From Shewanella sp. CG12_big_fil_rev_8_21_14_0_65_47_15 (GTDB lineage: Bacteria; Pseudomonadota; Gammaproteobacteria; Enterobacterales; Shewanellaceae): a DNA stretch of 42,878 nt. Below, piece by piece: positions 28,246-37,226 of the stretch. The notes beneath the pieces are model-generated. The model searched no databases and was not told the DNA's origin. It saw nothing but the letters and a program-made list of their open reading frames with translations. How positions within the stretch are numbered: the stretch's first letter is position 1; each line of letters opens with the position of its first letter. The stretch lies in the NCBI RefSeq assembly GCF_002783505.1, contig NZ_PFGL01000031.1, forward strand, positions 1-42,878. Direction: 5' to 3'. Both the position numbers and the translations under genes were made by a program.

Positions 28246-30291
28246 TTGACCGTGCAGCCCGATAAACCTAGCCAAATTAAGCGCGATTACCCGCAATTAA
28301 TCAACCTTTATCCCGCAGCAGCCCCCGCCAATGAGCACTATCTAAGCAAGTTGAACCATCAACTGCAGGATTGGTGTGTCAGCCAATCCCAGCAAAAATT
28401 GCTTGTGTTAGGACAAATTGGCCTTGGCAACGGACTCGAACTGCTTTCTGTCATCCATGGGTGGCGAGAAAAATGTCACAGCCGCCTGCTTATCAAAGTG
28501 TTTGAGCCTCATCCCATCAATGCGTACGAACTTAAATCACTTTGGGATCAATCGCAAAGCTTAATTACACAGCCACATTTAATCCCTATAGCCGAAGCGA
28601 TCATCCACGCCCAGCCAGCACGCATTGTAGGCTGCCAGAGATTAATCTTTGATGACGCTCAAATAACCTTAGATCTGCATTTTGGTGATATCACAGACCA
28701 ACTCAGCCACCTGCCCCATTGCCTATCACATCCAATTGAGCACTGGCTGGTTTTGCCCCATCTACAACAAGAGTTGGTTAATACCCACCTTTGGCAGATG
28801 GCGCGCTTAAGCGCAGACAATGCCAGTATTTTAGGTGTTGAGTTAAATGAGCAAACTCAACAGGCCATCACAACCTGCGGTTTTGGATTGCAAAATTTAA
28901 CGCAAACGCCATCGGCTTGTGTCGCGGAGCCATTTATCCCACCAGCCTCCCGCGATGAAGTGCTACTGCACGAACGTCACGTGCTGCGCCAGAAGATGGA
29001 TAAAGCCTATGCCTTTAATCCTTTATCTAAATCTATTACAAATCCAGCGTCTCCCATCGCCATTGTTGGTGGTGGGCTAGCATCGGCTCATTTAGCCCTC
29101 TCATTCGCCGAGCGTGGGCAAACCTGTGAGCTATTTTGTAAAGATGTCGAGCTAGGGCAAGGCGCTTCGGGCAACCGTCAAGGGGCGATTTATCCACTAC
29201 TCACTCCAGAAAATGATGAGTTAAGCCGCTTCTTCCAACAGGCTTTTTTATTTAGTCGCCGTCGTGTGCTATCGCTAACAAACTCTCCCTGCGAAAATCA
29301 AACACCGATTTCCCATGATTTTTGCGGTGTGCTGCAGACGGGGCATGATGAGCGCAGCCAACAAAGGCTCGATAAAATAATCCACAGTCAAGCATGGCCT
29401 AGGGAGATAGCCTATAGCGTAGATGCCAATGAAGCCAATCGCATCGCCAATATTGGGATTGATAAATCTGGTTTTTTCTATCCATTGGGTGGCTGGGTTT
29501 GTCCCTTCGAATATGCCAAAGCAGCGCTACAAAAAGCACAGCGGCTTGCCGAGGTCAGACTCCATTTGAATACAGAGATCCTTGAAATTGAGCATCAAAG
29601 TGAGGGTTGGTATTTAATCGCCGCTAAGCATCGATTTGGCCCTTTTAGCCAGCTTGTCCTCGCCAATGGCGCAGAGCTGACACAATTTGATGCCAGCAAC
29701 AAATTACAAATTAGCCCCTTTCGTGGCCAAGTGAGCCATGTACCCGCCCAGTTTCAACTGAGTCGACTCGCGACTGTGCTGTGCGCCAACGGTTACTTAA
29801 CGCCGAGTCACCAAGGACTCCACTGTCTTGGCGCGAGTTACGTAAAAGATCCCCAAAATTTAGACTTCTGTCCGTTAGAGCAAGGGGAAAATCTCGAGAA
29901 AATGCACCAAAGCTATCCCAAACAAGCCTGGCTTGAGGATATCAACATGAATGACAACGATGCCCGGGTCGGGGTGCGTATGGTCACGCGGGATCATTTC
30001 CCTATGCTGGGCTGCGCCCCCGATGTGTCACAAATTATTAAGGATTATCAGCAGCATCAGCTCACAAAGGAAAGTCGCCGCTATTGGCAAACCACACCAG
30101 CACCCGTGCTTGAGGGACTGTTTATTCTTGGCGGATTAGGGTCGCGGGGATTAAGCTCAGGGCCGCTTGCCGCCGAATGCCTCGCGGCGCAGTTGTGTGG
30201 CGAACCTTTACCACTGGATTGGCAAACCCTGTGCAAACTCAATCCAAATCGCATGTGGCTACGTAAGTTACTTAAAGGGAAGGCGCTTTAA
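28246..30291 (+). CDS. mnmC: MnmC with degenerate methyltransferase domain
   Basis: MnmC finishes the mnm5(s2)U modification of tRNA wobble U34. The C-terminal FAD oxidase removes carboxymethyl from cmnm5, and the N-terminal SAM methyltransferase converts nm5 to mnm5. In this 681-residue protein the oxidase half looks complete: IAIVGGGLASAHLALSF near 270, GASGNRQGAIYPLL near 306, GVRMVTRDHFPMLG, LGSRGLSSGPL and the ending NPNRMWLRKLLKGKA. The methyltransferase half is unusual: the N-terminal leader of E. coli MnmC (FNAEGTPVSRDFDDVYFS) is missing, and the catalytic segment WFLDGFAPAKNPDMW is replaced by WLVLPHLQQELVNTHLW near 167-183. The SAM loop is partly kept (GLGNGLELL). Start is TTG at 28246 with GAGAG 9 bases upstream; no in-frame ATG is available. 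It converges with the SpoU gene, overlapping by 20 bases. Confidence 0.9.
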   Translation: MTVQPDKPSQIKRDYPQLINLYPAAAPANEHYLSKLNHQLQDWCVSQSQQKLLVLGQIGLGNGLELLSVIHGWREKCHSRLLIKVFEPHPINAYELKSLWDQSQSLITQPHLIPIAEAIIHAQPARIVGCQRLIFDDAQITLDLHFGDITDQLSHLPHCLSHPIEHWLVLPHLQQELVNTHLWQMARLSADNASILGVELNEQTQQAITTCGFGLQNLTQTPSACVAEPFIPPASRDEVLLHERHVLRQKMDKAYAFNPLSKSITNPASPIAIVGGGLASAHLALSFAERGQTCELFCKDVELGQGASGNRQGAIYPLLTPENDELSRFFQQAFLFSRRRVLSLTNSPCENQTPISHDFCGVLQTGHDERSQQRLDKIIHSQAWPREIAYSVDANEANRIANIGIDKSGFFYPLGGWVCPFEYAKAALQKAQRLAEVRLHLNTEILEIEHQSEGWYLIAAKHRFGPFSQLVLANGAELTQFDASNKLQISPFRGQVSHVPAQFQLSRLATVLCANGYLTPSHQGLHCLGASYVKDPQNLDFCPLEQGENLEKMHQSYPKQAWLEDINMNDNDARVGVRMVTRDHFPMLGCAPDVSQIIKDYQQHQLTKESRRYWQTTPAPVLEGLFILGGLGSRGLSSGPLAAECLAAQLCGEPLPLDWQTLCKLNPNRMWLRKLLKGKAL

Positions 30292-30871
30292 CCCGAGTGC
30301 GATTATTGTTATCGCGGCTTTGGCGTATGAGTGCATCGCCACTCTCACGGGCTTGTGAATTTGACGCCCCGCGGTGGGATTTGGCCAATCTATCGTATAA
30401 CAGCACATTGACCGAGGCGGCCAGATTCATGCAACCGACCGTAGGCACATACACAACCGCATCGGCTTTATCGATAATCTCTTGGCCAATGGTGCCATCT
30501 TCGGGTCCAAACACATAAAAGGCTTTCACTGGATGGACAAAATCCGGCAGCGGCGTCGCGCCCACCACCAAATCCACACAGATAAGCTGAGTATCCGCAG
30601 GAATGGACGCCAACAATGAGGCAACGCCGGTGAGCGGAATACGCTCGCCAGCCTTTTTAGTATCGGCATTATATTGCAGTGGCCCCGAGCGAGCCGCTAA
30701 TTCATAACGCCTGCCGGTATAAAATACGCCATCGACACCATAACAACCGGACGCGCGCATAATGCCGCCCACATTGATAGGGGTCTTGGGATTCACTAAG
30801 CCAATGTAAACCGCGCTGCTATTCTGCAACGAATCATCCACTATCTGCGGGAAAAATGCTGAAGTTGACAT
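30272..30871 (-). CDS. TrmH/SpoU family RNA methyltransferase
   Basis: Probable 2'-O-methyltransferase of tRNA or rRNA with the knotted SPOUT fold. The 199-residue protein has the three family motifs: NVGGIMRASGCYGVDGVFYTG, YVFGPEDGTIGQEI and VPTVGCMNLAASVNVLLYDRL. The target nucleotide cannot be assigned. I used MSTSAFFPQ (ATG at 30871), 5 bases after the yfcL stop; extending upstream would only run into yfcL. The last 20 bases overlap the mnmC 3' end. The C-terminal tail is rich in Arg and Asn. Confidence 0.88.
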   Translation of the reverse strand: MSTSAFFPQIVDDSLQNSSAVYIGLVNPKTPINVGGIMRASGCYGVDGVFYTGRRYELAARSGPLQYNADTKKAGERIPLTGVASLLASIPADTQLICVDLVVGATPLPDFVHPVKAFYVFGPEDGTIGQEIIDKADAVVYVPTVGCMNLAASVNVLLYDRLAKSHRGASNSQARESGDALIRQSRDNNNRTRVKAPSL

Positions 30872-30876
30872 TGGAT

Positions 30877-31161
30877 TTAAGCAGTCGCCAACTGGCTGAC
30901 TATTTTGGCGTGTAACTGTGCCCATGCCTGTTCAACCAAGGCGAAATCCACATCGTTTAATTCTTGGCGCGCGAGCGCTAAACAGTCGGTCATTTTCAAC
31001 ATAAGGGCATCGAGGTCGGTTGCACCCTGCGCTTCAAGCTGTGATAACACAACGGCGACATGGCCCTGTAAATAGCCACAGGCAAACAAAGCATCGTCAT
31101 CACCATGGCTGACAACGCTGGCGATCCACTGTTCTAATGCGTCTTCGTAATGCTCTAACAT
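30877..31161 (-). CDS. yfcL: YfcL family protein
   Basis: A 94-residue small protein matching the YfcL family: LFACGYLQGHVAVVLSQLE aligns with the E. coli YfcL segment around LFASGYLRGHLTLAIAELE. It is predicted soluble and all-helical. No biochemical role is known to me. It is linked in E. coli to the same neighbourhood (aroC, mnmC, fabB). It sits 5 bases after the NAD-kinase-like gene and 5 bases before the SpoU gene, so the three are very probably translated from one mRNA. Confidence 0.85.
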   Translation of the reverse strand: MLEHYEDALEQWIASVVSHGDDDALFACGYLQGHVAVVLSQLEAQGATDLDALMLKMTDCLALARQELNDVDFALVEQAWAQLHAKIVSQLATA

Positions 31162-31166
31162 GGGGT

Positions 31167-32345
31167 CTAACTCTCCATTAATACTGGATTGGCCGACACA
31201 TCTGCTGCGACCAATAAATCTGGATTGGCCACCTGATACATGACGTAATCATGGTAGCCCGTCGTCACTTTGTAATAGCCGCCAAGCTCGCTATCTAATT
31301 TAGGGTCGCCACTATCCACAATTAGTGGTCGTCCATCAAGTGCTTTTAGCTTAGTTTTTGTGGCGAGGATAATAATATTGTCTTTTCCGATGCGCCGAAT
31401 CAGCTCAGGCGACAGCTGTTGATTGCCGCGCCCAAGGATATGGCCTTGACCACCTATTAAGGTAATCACCAATTTAGTCGGCTTATCTTGGGTCAGTTCG
31501 AGTAATTCATTCGCGGTTAAGTCACTGCCAACAAGATTTTTATCTTGAATAAGATCAACACCGAGCAGCGTATTGTCCAGACCTAGCTCTTCCATCACAA
31601 AGGCAACCGTACTGCCAGAGCCCATGATATACAGTTCATCGTCCATTTGACTGATCACATCGGCGGCGATATCGGCCAGCACGAGTTCATCGACTTCCTT
31701 GCCGCCCATCTTGACCGCTTGCACATAGCGCGGCTCGGCGGGCACTAAAAGCTCACCGAAGCGTTTAGCGCGCACTGTGCCTTGGCGAAAAGCCACTTCG
31801 TCGATATCCATCACATCGGCGGACATTAAACTGACAAGTTCGCCATCGAGTAACATCTTGACCACCATGCCAGAGGCATGGGGCGTAATACCGTAAACGC
31901 CGGAATGAATTTTCACCCCCGCGGGTACGCCGAGAACGGGGAGTTTGTCGTCGATAGTGGCTTGTTCAAAGACTGAGTAAATATCCCTGGCCGTACCATC
32001 ACCGCCGGCAAAGAGGAGTAAATCCAGTGGCTCATCCAACAAGGCTCGCACAACGGCCTGCGTATCCAGAGCCTGGGTTTTATCCGGGGTTTGATACACC
32101 ACTCGCGTGGTAAAACCGAGCGCCTTCGCGGCGTCTTCACCCATGATGCCCGAAGCGGTAACGACCTCGATGTCATCACGATAATCACGGATAACCTCGA
32201 GGGCCTGCATCATACGCAAAGCGGCTTTGGGTTCGGCGCCTAATGCGAGCGCCTCTTGCGCAACACCATCACTGCCCTTAAGGCCGACACTGCCACCTAA
32301 GCCCGCCAACGGATTGATCACTAACCCTAAACGAAACCGAATCAC
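31167..32345 (-). CDS. ATP-NAD kinase family protein
   Basis: A 392-residue relative of NAD kinases, containing LLLFAGGDGTARDIYSV (the GGDGT nucleotide-phosphate loop) near residues 111-127 and an N-terminal FRLGLVINPLAGLGGSVGLKG loop. It is longer than NadK (about 292 residues in E. coli) and differs in its C-terminal half, so it is a paralogous group of unknown substrate rather than the housekeeping kinase. It has no signal peptide or membrane helix. It is the probable first gene of a unit with yfcL and the SpoU methyltransferase, with 112 bp separating it from the MFS gene upstream. Confidence 0.82.
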   Translation of the reverse strand: MIRFRLGLVINPLAGLGGSVGLKGSDGVAQEALALGAEPKAALRMMQALEVIRDYRDDIEVVTASGIMGEDAAKALGFTTRVVYQTPDKTQALDTQAVVRALLDEPLDLLLFAGGDGTARDIYSVFEQATIDDKLPVLGVPAGVKIHSGVYGITPHASGMVVKMLLDGELVSLMSADVMDIDEVAFRQGTVRAKRFGELLVPAEPRYVQAVKMGGKEVDELVLADIAADVISQMDDELYIMGSGSTVAFVMEELGLDNTLLGVDLIQDKNLVGSDLTANELLELTQDKPTKLVITLIGGQGHILGRGNQQLSPELIRRIGKDNIIILATKTKLKALDGRPLIVDSGDPKLDSELGGYYKVTTGYHDYVMYQVANPDLLVAADVSANPVLMES

Positions 32346-32457
32346 CCTTTACCTCACTTAACGCAATCTTGGTGTTTTTATCTTTATATTTTAATATCTT
32401 AACTTGAGCTTTAATCTTGATTGATATGGCTAAATTGATAGTACTCGATTGATACTG

Positions 32458-33633
32458 CTAAGCCGTATGGGCGGCAACGCTCGGTTTATCCCTAGGAATA
32501 AAGCATACCGCCAGCATAGCGGCAAAGGCACATCCTGCGGCAAATACCCAAGACCAAACCGCCCCGCTGCCATCACCCCAAATATAGCCGCAAACCCAAG
32601 TGCCGAGTGCACCGCCAACGCCAAAACTTAAGCTGGCATACAGTGCTTGACCTTGACTTCTGTGATTGGCATCGAAATGCCTGTGCACAAATTGAATCGA
32701 TGCCGCGTGGGTTAAGCCAAAGGTAAAGGCATGTAATAGCTGGCTAAAACCCAACCACAATACACTATCCACCCCGAAGGCCACCAATAACCAACGCAAA
32801 CAAGTCATACCTATACTGACAATCAATAGGGTATTAACGCCATAGCGACCGAGTAAACGCGGCGCGAACATAAACATCACGATTTCGGCCATAGCGCCAA
32901 GGGCGACAAATATCCCCGCAGAGGATTCGGAGTAACCCGCTTGCTTTAAATATAAGACGAAGAAGCCGTAGAAAGGTCCGGCACTCATCTGTAGCAACAT
33001 GGCGGAAATCATGAACCACACTATCGGCTTAGTCCATTTCAGCGGCAACCGTTCCTGCCCTGCGGGGCGCACCGCCCGATTGGCGGGCAGCGGTAAAGCG
33101 CTAAGTAACATTCCGGTAAATAACGCCAAACCGATATAGGGTAAAACTTCGGTGCCCCACTGCCCAATCGCAAAACCGGCGCCGACAACCAGGCAGATAT
33201 AACCTATGCTGCCAAAGCTGCGAATTTGCCCATAACGACTGGCATTTTCGCCTAAGGTTTCTAAGGTGATCACCTCAAGCTGGGCGAGGATCGCATTCCA
33301 GAAGAAAGTGTATAAGGCCAAACTCAGGGCCATATACACAAAACCACCATGGTAAAAGAAGCTTAAATAGGCCAGTGCTGCCGCGAATGCCCCCATCTTA
33401 ACCAATTCGGCGCGCATGCCGGTGCGATCAGCCACCTTAGCCCACACATTCGGTGCGACAATGCGCGTCGCCATCAGAATGGCGAGTAAAAAACCAATCT
33501 CTTGGGGATTAAAACCGCGATTCTCGAAGAAGACCCCAAGATAGGGGATCATAGTGCCGAGAATCGAAAAGAAGAAAAAATAACAGGCGCAAAGCCAGCG
33601 CAATTGCTGGCTAGTGCTAGAGGGAGTTGACAT
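32458..33633 (-). CDS. MFS transporter, HcaT/LacY-like family
   Basis: Inner-membrane transporter of 391 residues with about twelve hydrophobic helices. The N-terminal half (YFFFFSILGTMIPYLGVFFE, then LAILMATRIVAPNVWAKVADRTG) and the central PFYGFFVLYLKQAGYSESSAG resemble E. coli HcaT, the putative 3-phenylpropionate transporter. The family likeness is clear, the substrate is not, and no aromatic catabolic gene lies nearby. The start ATG at 33633 is preceded by GGAA. It follows aroC by 80 bp on the same strand and may belong to the prmB-aroC transcript; I saw no terminator in that gap. Confidence 0.85.
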   Translation of the reverse strand: MSTPSSTSQQLRWLCACYFFFFSILGTMIPYLGVFFENRGFNPQEIGFLLAILMATRIVAPNVWAKVADRTGMRAELVKMGAFAAALAYLSFFYHGGFVYMALSLALYTFFWNAILAQLEVITLETLGENASRYGQIRSFGSIGYICLVVGAGFAIGQWGTEVLPYIGLALFTGMLLSALPLPANRAVRPAGQERLPLKWTKPIVWFMISAMLLQMSAGPFYGFFVLYLKQAGYSESSAGIFVALGAMAEIVMFMFAPRLLGRYGVNTLLIVSIGMTCLRWLLVAFGVDSVLWLGFSQLLHAFTFGLTHAASIQFVHRHFDANHRSQGQALYASLSFGVGGALGTWVCGYIWGDGSGAVWSWVFAAGCAFAAMLAVCFIPRDKPSVAAHTA

Positions 33634-33713
33634 TAACGCATTCCATTTCTCTTATGCCACGCATCGAATTCATGATTGTATGCCGCCTATATCATGCTAC
33701 CTATCTCATACCC

Positions 33714-34808
33714 CTACCTCATACCAAGAATGGGGGTTTGGCTACAAACACCCTGATTTTGCGCTCTGTGTCTTAGCAAGTGGTCCATCAGCACAATGGC
33801 AAGCATAGCTTCGGCAATCGGCACCGCACGGATCCCCACACAGGGATCGTGGCGCCCTTTAGTGACGACTTCGGCCATTTCACCCTGCGCCGTCATACTT
33901 TGACCCGGCACACTGATGCTTGATGTGGGTTTTAACGCAATATGGGCAATAATCGGCTGACCCGATGAAATCCCACCGAGCACACCACCCGCATGGTTGG
34001 ATTCAAACCCCAAGGGCGACATTAAGTCACGGCCTTCGGAGCCCTTTTGCGTCACTACGCCAAAACCATCGCCAATTTCTACACCTTTGACGGCATTAAT
34101 ACCCATCAGCGCGTGGGCGATATCGGCATCCAATCGATCAAATACTGGCTCACCTAAACCCACTGGCACGCCTGTCGCGATAACGGAGATTTTTGCACCG
34201 ATTGAGTCACCGGATTTTTTTAGCTCGCGCATATATTCATCGAGCGCTTCAAGCTTGCTGGCATCGGGGAAAAAGAACGCGTTTTGTTCTATCTGGCTAA
34301 GATCGATGCTTTCGGCGCAAATAGGCCCGAGCTGGGACATATACCCATAAATCTCAATCCCATGGACCTGCTTTAAATACTTTTTCGCCACCGCACCCGC
34401 CGCAACGCGCATCGCGGTTTCACGGGCAGACGAGCGGCCACCACCACGATAATCGCGCATACCGTACTTTTGCTGGTAGGTATAATCGGCGTGTCCTGGA
34501 CGGAATAAATCTTTGATATTAGAGTAATCTTGACTGCGTTGATCGGTATTTTCGATCAAGAGTCCAATTGAAGTACCCGTGGTTTTACCTTCGAAAACGC
34601 CGGATAAAATCCGCACTTCGTCGCTCTCACGGCGGGCCGTGGTATAGCGGGATGTCCCTGGGCGACGGCGGTCTAGATCGTGCTGCATATCGGCTTCAGT
34701 TAGCTCAAGCCCTGGCGGGCAACCATCAATAATGCAACCGAGCGCAACACCGTGACTCTCACCAAACGTCGTCACTACAAAATTTTGACCAATACTGTTT
34801 CCAGACAT
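33714..34808 (-). CDS. aroC: Chorismate synthase
   Basis: Last step of the shikimate pathway: converts EPSP to chorismate with reduced FMN. The 364-residue protein (E. coli 361) starts [20 protein letters not shown], which contains the first family signature. It has the second ([14 protein letters not shown] followed by [14 protein letters not shown]) and the third near the C-terminus ([18 protein letters not shown]). It follows prmB by 124 bp, a gap with two hairpins, and precedes the MFS gene. Confidence 0.97.
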   Translation of the reverse strand: MSGNSIGQNFVVTTFGESHGVALGCIIDGCPPGLELTEADMQHDLDRRRPGTSRYTTARRESDEVRILSGVFEGKTTGTSIGLLIENTDQRSQDYSNIKDLFRPGHADYTYQQKYGMRDYRGGGRSSARETAMRVAAGAVAKKYLKQVHGIEIYGYMSQLGPICAESIDLSQIEQNAFFFPDASKLEALDEYMRELKKSGDSIGAKISVIATGVPVGLGEPVFDRLDADIAHALMGINAVKGVEIGDGFGVVTQKGSEGRDLMSPLGFESNHAGGVLGGISSGQPIIAHIALKPTSSISVPGQSMTAQGEMAEVVTKGRHDPCVGIRAVPIAEAMLAIVLMDHLLRHRAQNQGVCSQTPILGMR

Positions 34809-34847
34809 CCGCTTTACACACCTTAGGTTATTAGTTCATCGCTCCGT

Positions 34848-34906
34848 GTCCAGCGAATACTGGACAATTTATTTTCCCGCTGCAAGCCTAACTGGCAGCG
34901 GGAAAA
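34848..34906. other. Two hairpins between prmB and aroC
   Basis: A 12-bp perfect stem (34872-34883 with 34895-34906, 11-base loop; arms TTTTCCCGCTGC and complement) and a 6-bp stem (34848-34853 with 34860-34865, arms GTCCAG/CTGGAC) lie in the aroC leader. Neither has a U-tract in the minus direction, so these are not simple terminators. They may stabilise or regulate the aroC message. Confidence 0.55.
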
Positions 34907-34932
34907 GACTCAACCTAATTTGCTATCTTAGG

Positions 34933-35877
34933 CTATTGTGCGTCGCGATAAATAGCGAAGAGCGACTGATGTTCAAGCAGTTGGTCACGGGTCAATACAA
35001 ACACCCCATCGCCGCCATTTTCAAAGTTAATCCAAGTGAATGGCACTTCTGGGAATTGCTCAATCAAATGCACCATAGAATTACCGACTTCGACCACGAG
35101 TAAACCCGTTGGCGTGAGGTATTGCGCGGCATTGGCCAGTATGCGCTTGGTTAAATCTAACCCATCATGACCTGAAGCTAAGCCAATAGCGGGTTCATGG
35201 TGATATTCATCCGGCATGTCGCCAATGTCTTCTTCATCGACATAGGGCGGATTAGAAACAATCAAATCATACTGTGGGCCTTCAGGTATTGCCGAGAATA
35301 GATCCGATTGCATCGGGAATACGCGGTCCATTACCCCTAAAGTTTCAATATTGATTTGCGCCACATCTAAGGCATCTTCGCTGATATCCAGCGCGTCTAC
35401 TTCGGCATCTTCAAATTCATAGGCGCAGGCAATGGCGATACAACCGCTGCCTGTGCATAAATCTAAAATACGCGTCACGGGTTTGTTATATAACCAAGGG
35501 CTAAACCGATTGGCAATCATTTCGGCAATCGGCGAACGTGGCACTAACACGCGCTCATCGACGTAAAACTCAAGCCCAGCGAAACGCGCTTTGTTGGTCA
35601 GGTAAGGCACGGGTAAGCGCTCCCTGACACGGCGAATAATCAGTTCAACGATTTTATGTTTTTCGCTACTGGTTAAATTGCTTAGGATCACCTGCTGGCC
35701 GATTTCTTCGGGTAAGTGTAAGGCATGGAAAACTAAGGCAATAGCTTCATCCCATGCATTGTCAGTACCATGACCATAGTACAGATTAGCGTCGTTAAAA
35801 CGGCTTACAGCCCAACGTAACATATCGCCAATAGTGCGTAATTCTGTCACAGCTTCATCTACAAAGATCTTATCCAA
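34933..35877 (-). CDS. prmB: Ribosomal protein L3 glutamine methyltransferase
   Basis: SAM-dependent N5-methylation of a glutamine in ribosomal protein L3. The 314-residue protein (E. coli 310) has the SAM motif [13 protein letters not shown] (residues 138-150) and the amide-binding NPPY at 209-212. Paired with aroC and divergent from smrB, it matches PrmB (YfcB) rather than PrmC, which normally sits beside prfA. The 82-bp divergent gap to smrB must hold both promoters. Confidence 0.96.
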   Translation of the reverse strand: MDKIFVDEAVTELRTIGDMLRWAVSRFNDANLYYGHGTDNAWDEAIALVFHALHLPEEIGQQVILSNLTSSEKHKIVELIIRRVRERLPVPYLTNKARFAGLEFYVDERVLVPRSPIAEMIANRFSPWLYNKPVTRILDLCTGSGCIAIACAYEFEDAEVDALDISEDALDVAQINIETLGVMDRVFPMQSDLFSAIPEGPQYDLIVSNPPYVDEEDIGDMPDEYHHEPAIGLASGHDGLDLTKRILANAAQYLTPTGLLVVEVGNSMVHLIEQFPEVPFTWINFENGGDGVFVLTRDQLLEHQSLFAIYRDAQ

Positions 35878-35959
35878 AACGTGCTCCCACTAGTTTGTTC
35901 GGCAAACATTGTAACTGAACTCTATTCAGAAACCATAGGATTCAATAGAATACCCGCCC

Positions 35960-36490
35960 ATGAATAAAGACGATGAACAAGAAGGCCTAGCGATGTTCTC
36001 GAAGCTTATCGATGGGATCAAACCCATCACTCAGGATAAGCGGCACTTTCGCACGCCCTTAAAAACCAAACAGGAAATAGCACTGAAAGAGCAGCAACTG
36101 CATGCTAACAGTTATTTCTCAGATACTTATCAACCACTACTGCCAGTGCAAGGGCCGATGCGTTGGTTAGATGATGGCGTAGATAGCCTAGAGTTAAAAC
36201 GCCTAAGACGCGGCGATTACCAGCCAGATTTGCTGTTGGATTTACATGGCTATCGCCAGTCGGAAGCCAAACTTGAGCTAGCGGCGTTGATCCAAGCCTG
36301 CGTTAAACAGCAAAGCCTGTGTTGCTGCATTATGCACGGTTACGGCAGCGGAATTTTGAAACAACAAGTCCCCATGTGGTTAGTGCAACATCCTATGGTG
36401 AAAGCTTTCCATCAGGCCCCTAAAGAATGGGGGGGCGATGCCGCGCTTTTAGTCTTGATTGATATTGGTGAGCAGCCCCATAGACGCTAA
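35960..36490 (+). CDS. smrB: Smr-domain endonuclease, ribosome rescue factor SmrB
   Basis: In E. coli SmrB cleaves mRNA between collided ribosomes, feeding rescue by tmRNA. The 176-residue protein has the N-terminal helical extension (DEQEGLAMFSKLIDGIKPI) and the Smr domain with DLHG at 94-97 and HGYG at 126-129, ending in the conserved HQAPKEWGGDAALLVLI. Start at 35960 agrees with the E. coli N-terminus, but there is no visible Shine-Dalgarno there; an ATG at 35993 has AAGG upstream, so a shorter product is possible. It is divergent from prmB, as in E. coli. Confidence 0.95.
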   Translation: MNKDDEQEGLAMFSKLIDGIKPITQDKRHFRTPLKTKQEIALKEQQLHANSYFSDTYQPLLPVQGPMRWLDDGVDSLELKRLRRGDYQPDLLLDLHGYRQSEAKLELAALIQACVKQQSLCCCIMHGYGSGILKQQVPMWLVQHPMVKAFHQAPKEWGGDAALLVLIDIGEQPHRR

Positions 36491-36536
36491 CCCGCTATCG
36501 GTTTTGAACATTAATATTTCCGATTTAGCCAAAAGA

Positions 36537-36565
36537 AACGGCCCACTTCATATGGGCCGTTTTTT
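36537..36565 (+). terminator. Terminator after smrB
   Basis: AACGGCCCA (36537-36545) pairs perfectly with TGGGCCGTT (36553-36561) around a 7-base loop, followed by T to 36565. Plus-strand orientation fits the smrB stop 50 bases before; it lies between smrB and convergent sixA. Confidence 0.88.
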
Positions 36566-36586
36566 GTCATGAAAACCTAAATACTA

Positions 36587-37057
36587 TTAACTGATGCTAT
36601 GGGGAGCATGTTGCCACACAATTGAGGCTTGCTCGGCATGCTTATCGATAAGCGTAATGCCCGAGGTGGCAAATAACGGCGGCTCTACCCCAGCGACCAA
36701 TTCACTCACTAAATATCCCAATAATGGCATGTGAGAAATGACTAACACTTTATCTGCTTTATACAATTCAGCATAAGCAACAATTAAAGCGGCAACATTG
36801 TCGGGCTCCCCCGAGGGAACAAGATCATCCAACACTAACCACTTATGCGGTTCGGGAAAATGCTGACTCAGCTCCTGCCAAGTTTGCTGTGCACGTAAGT
36901 AAGGGCTAACCAAAACGAGATCGAAATCAGTCACACTGCGAGTCAGCCAGTTGCTCATCAACACAGTATGGTGCCTTCCTACATCGGTCAGTGTTCTGTC
37001 TCTATCGGACTGAGCATTAAATCCAGCGTCACCGTGTCGCATCAAAAATAGCTGCAT
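36587..37057 (-). CDS. sixA: Phosphohistidine phosphatase SixA
   Basis: Histidine phosphatase-family enzyme that removes phosphate from histidine residues, in E. coli acting on the HPt domain of ArcB and on the nitrogen phosphotransferase system. The 156-residue protein opens MQLFLMRHGDAG with the RHG motif (catalytic His8). It has LVLVSPYLRAQQTW and VISHMPLLGYLV with the second catalytic His. The ATG at 37057 is preferred over an in-frame GTG six residues earlier, because GAGAG lies a few bases before it. It fits the common length (E. coli 161). Confidence 0.92.
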   Translation of the reverse strand: MQLFLMRHGDAGFNAQSDRDRTLTDVGRHHTVLMSNWLTRSVTDFDLVLVSPYLRAQQTWQELSQHFPEPHKWLVLDDLVPSGEPDNVAALIVAYAELYKADKVLVISHMPLLGYLVSELVAGVEPPLFATSGITLIDKHAEQASIVWQHAPHSIS

Positions 37058-37226
37058 ACTTCTCTCGCTACTCACACTTGTTTTTGTTTTATCCCAATTG
37101 TAGCCCTAAAATTCATTTCAACAAACCATGTAAGACTTAATCTTTAGTCGATAAACAAAAGAGTTATTTGCTAAAAACCATTAAGACTATCAATATATAA
37201 CAAGCTATCGTTATCGGAGTGTCTCA

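Noticed and set aside
34872..34906. 12-bp hairpin after prmB as an intrinsic terminator
   Set aside because: No U-tract follows on the minus strand (the next bases are A-rich), so I list it only as structure.
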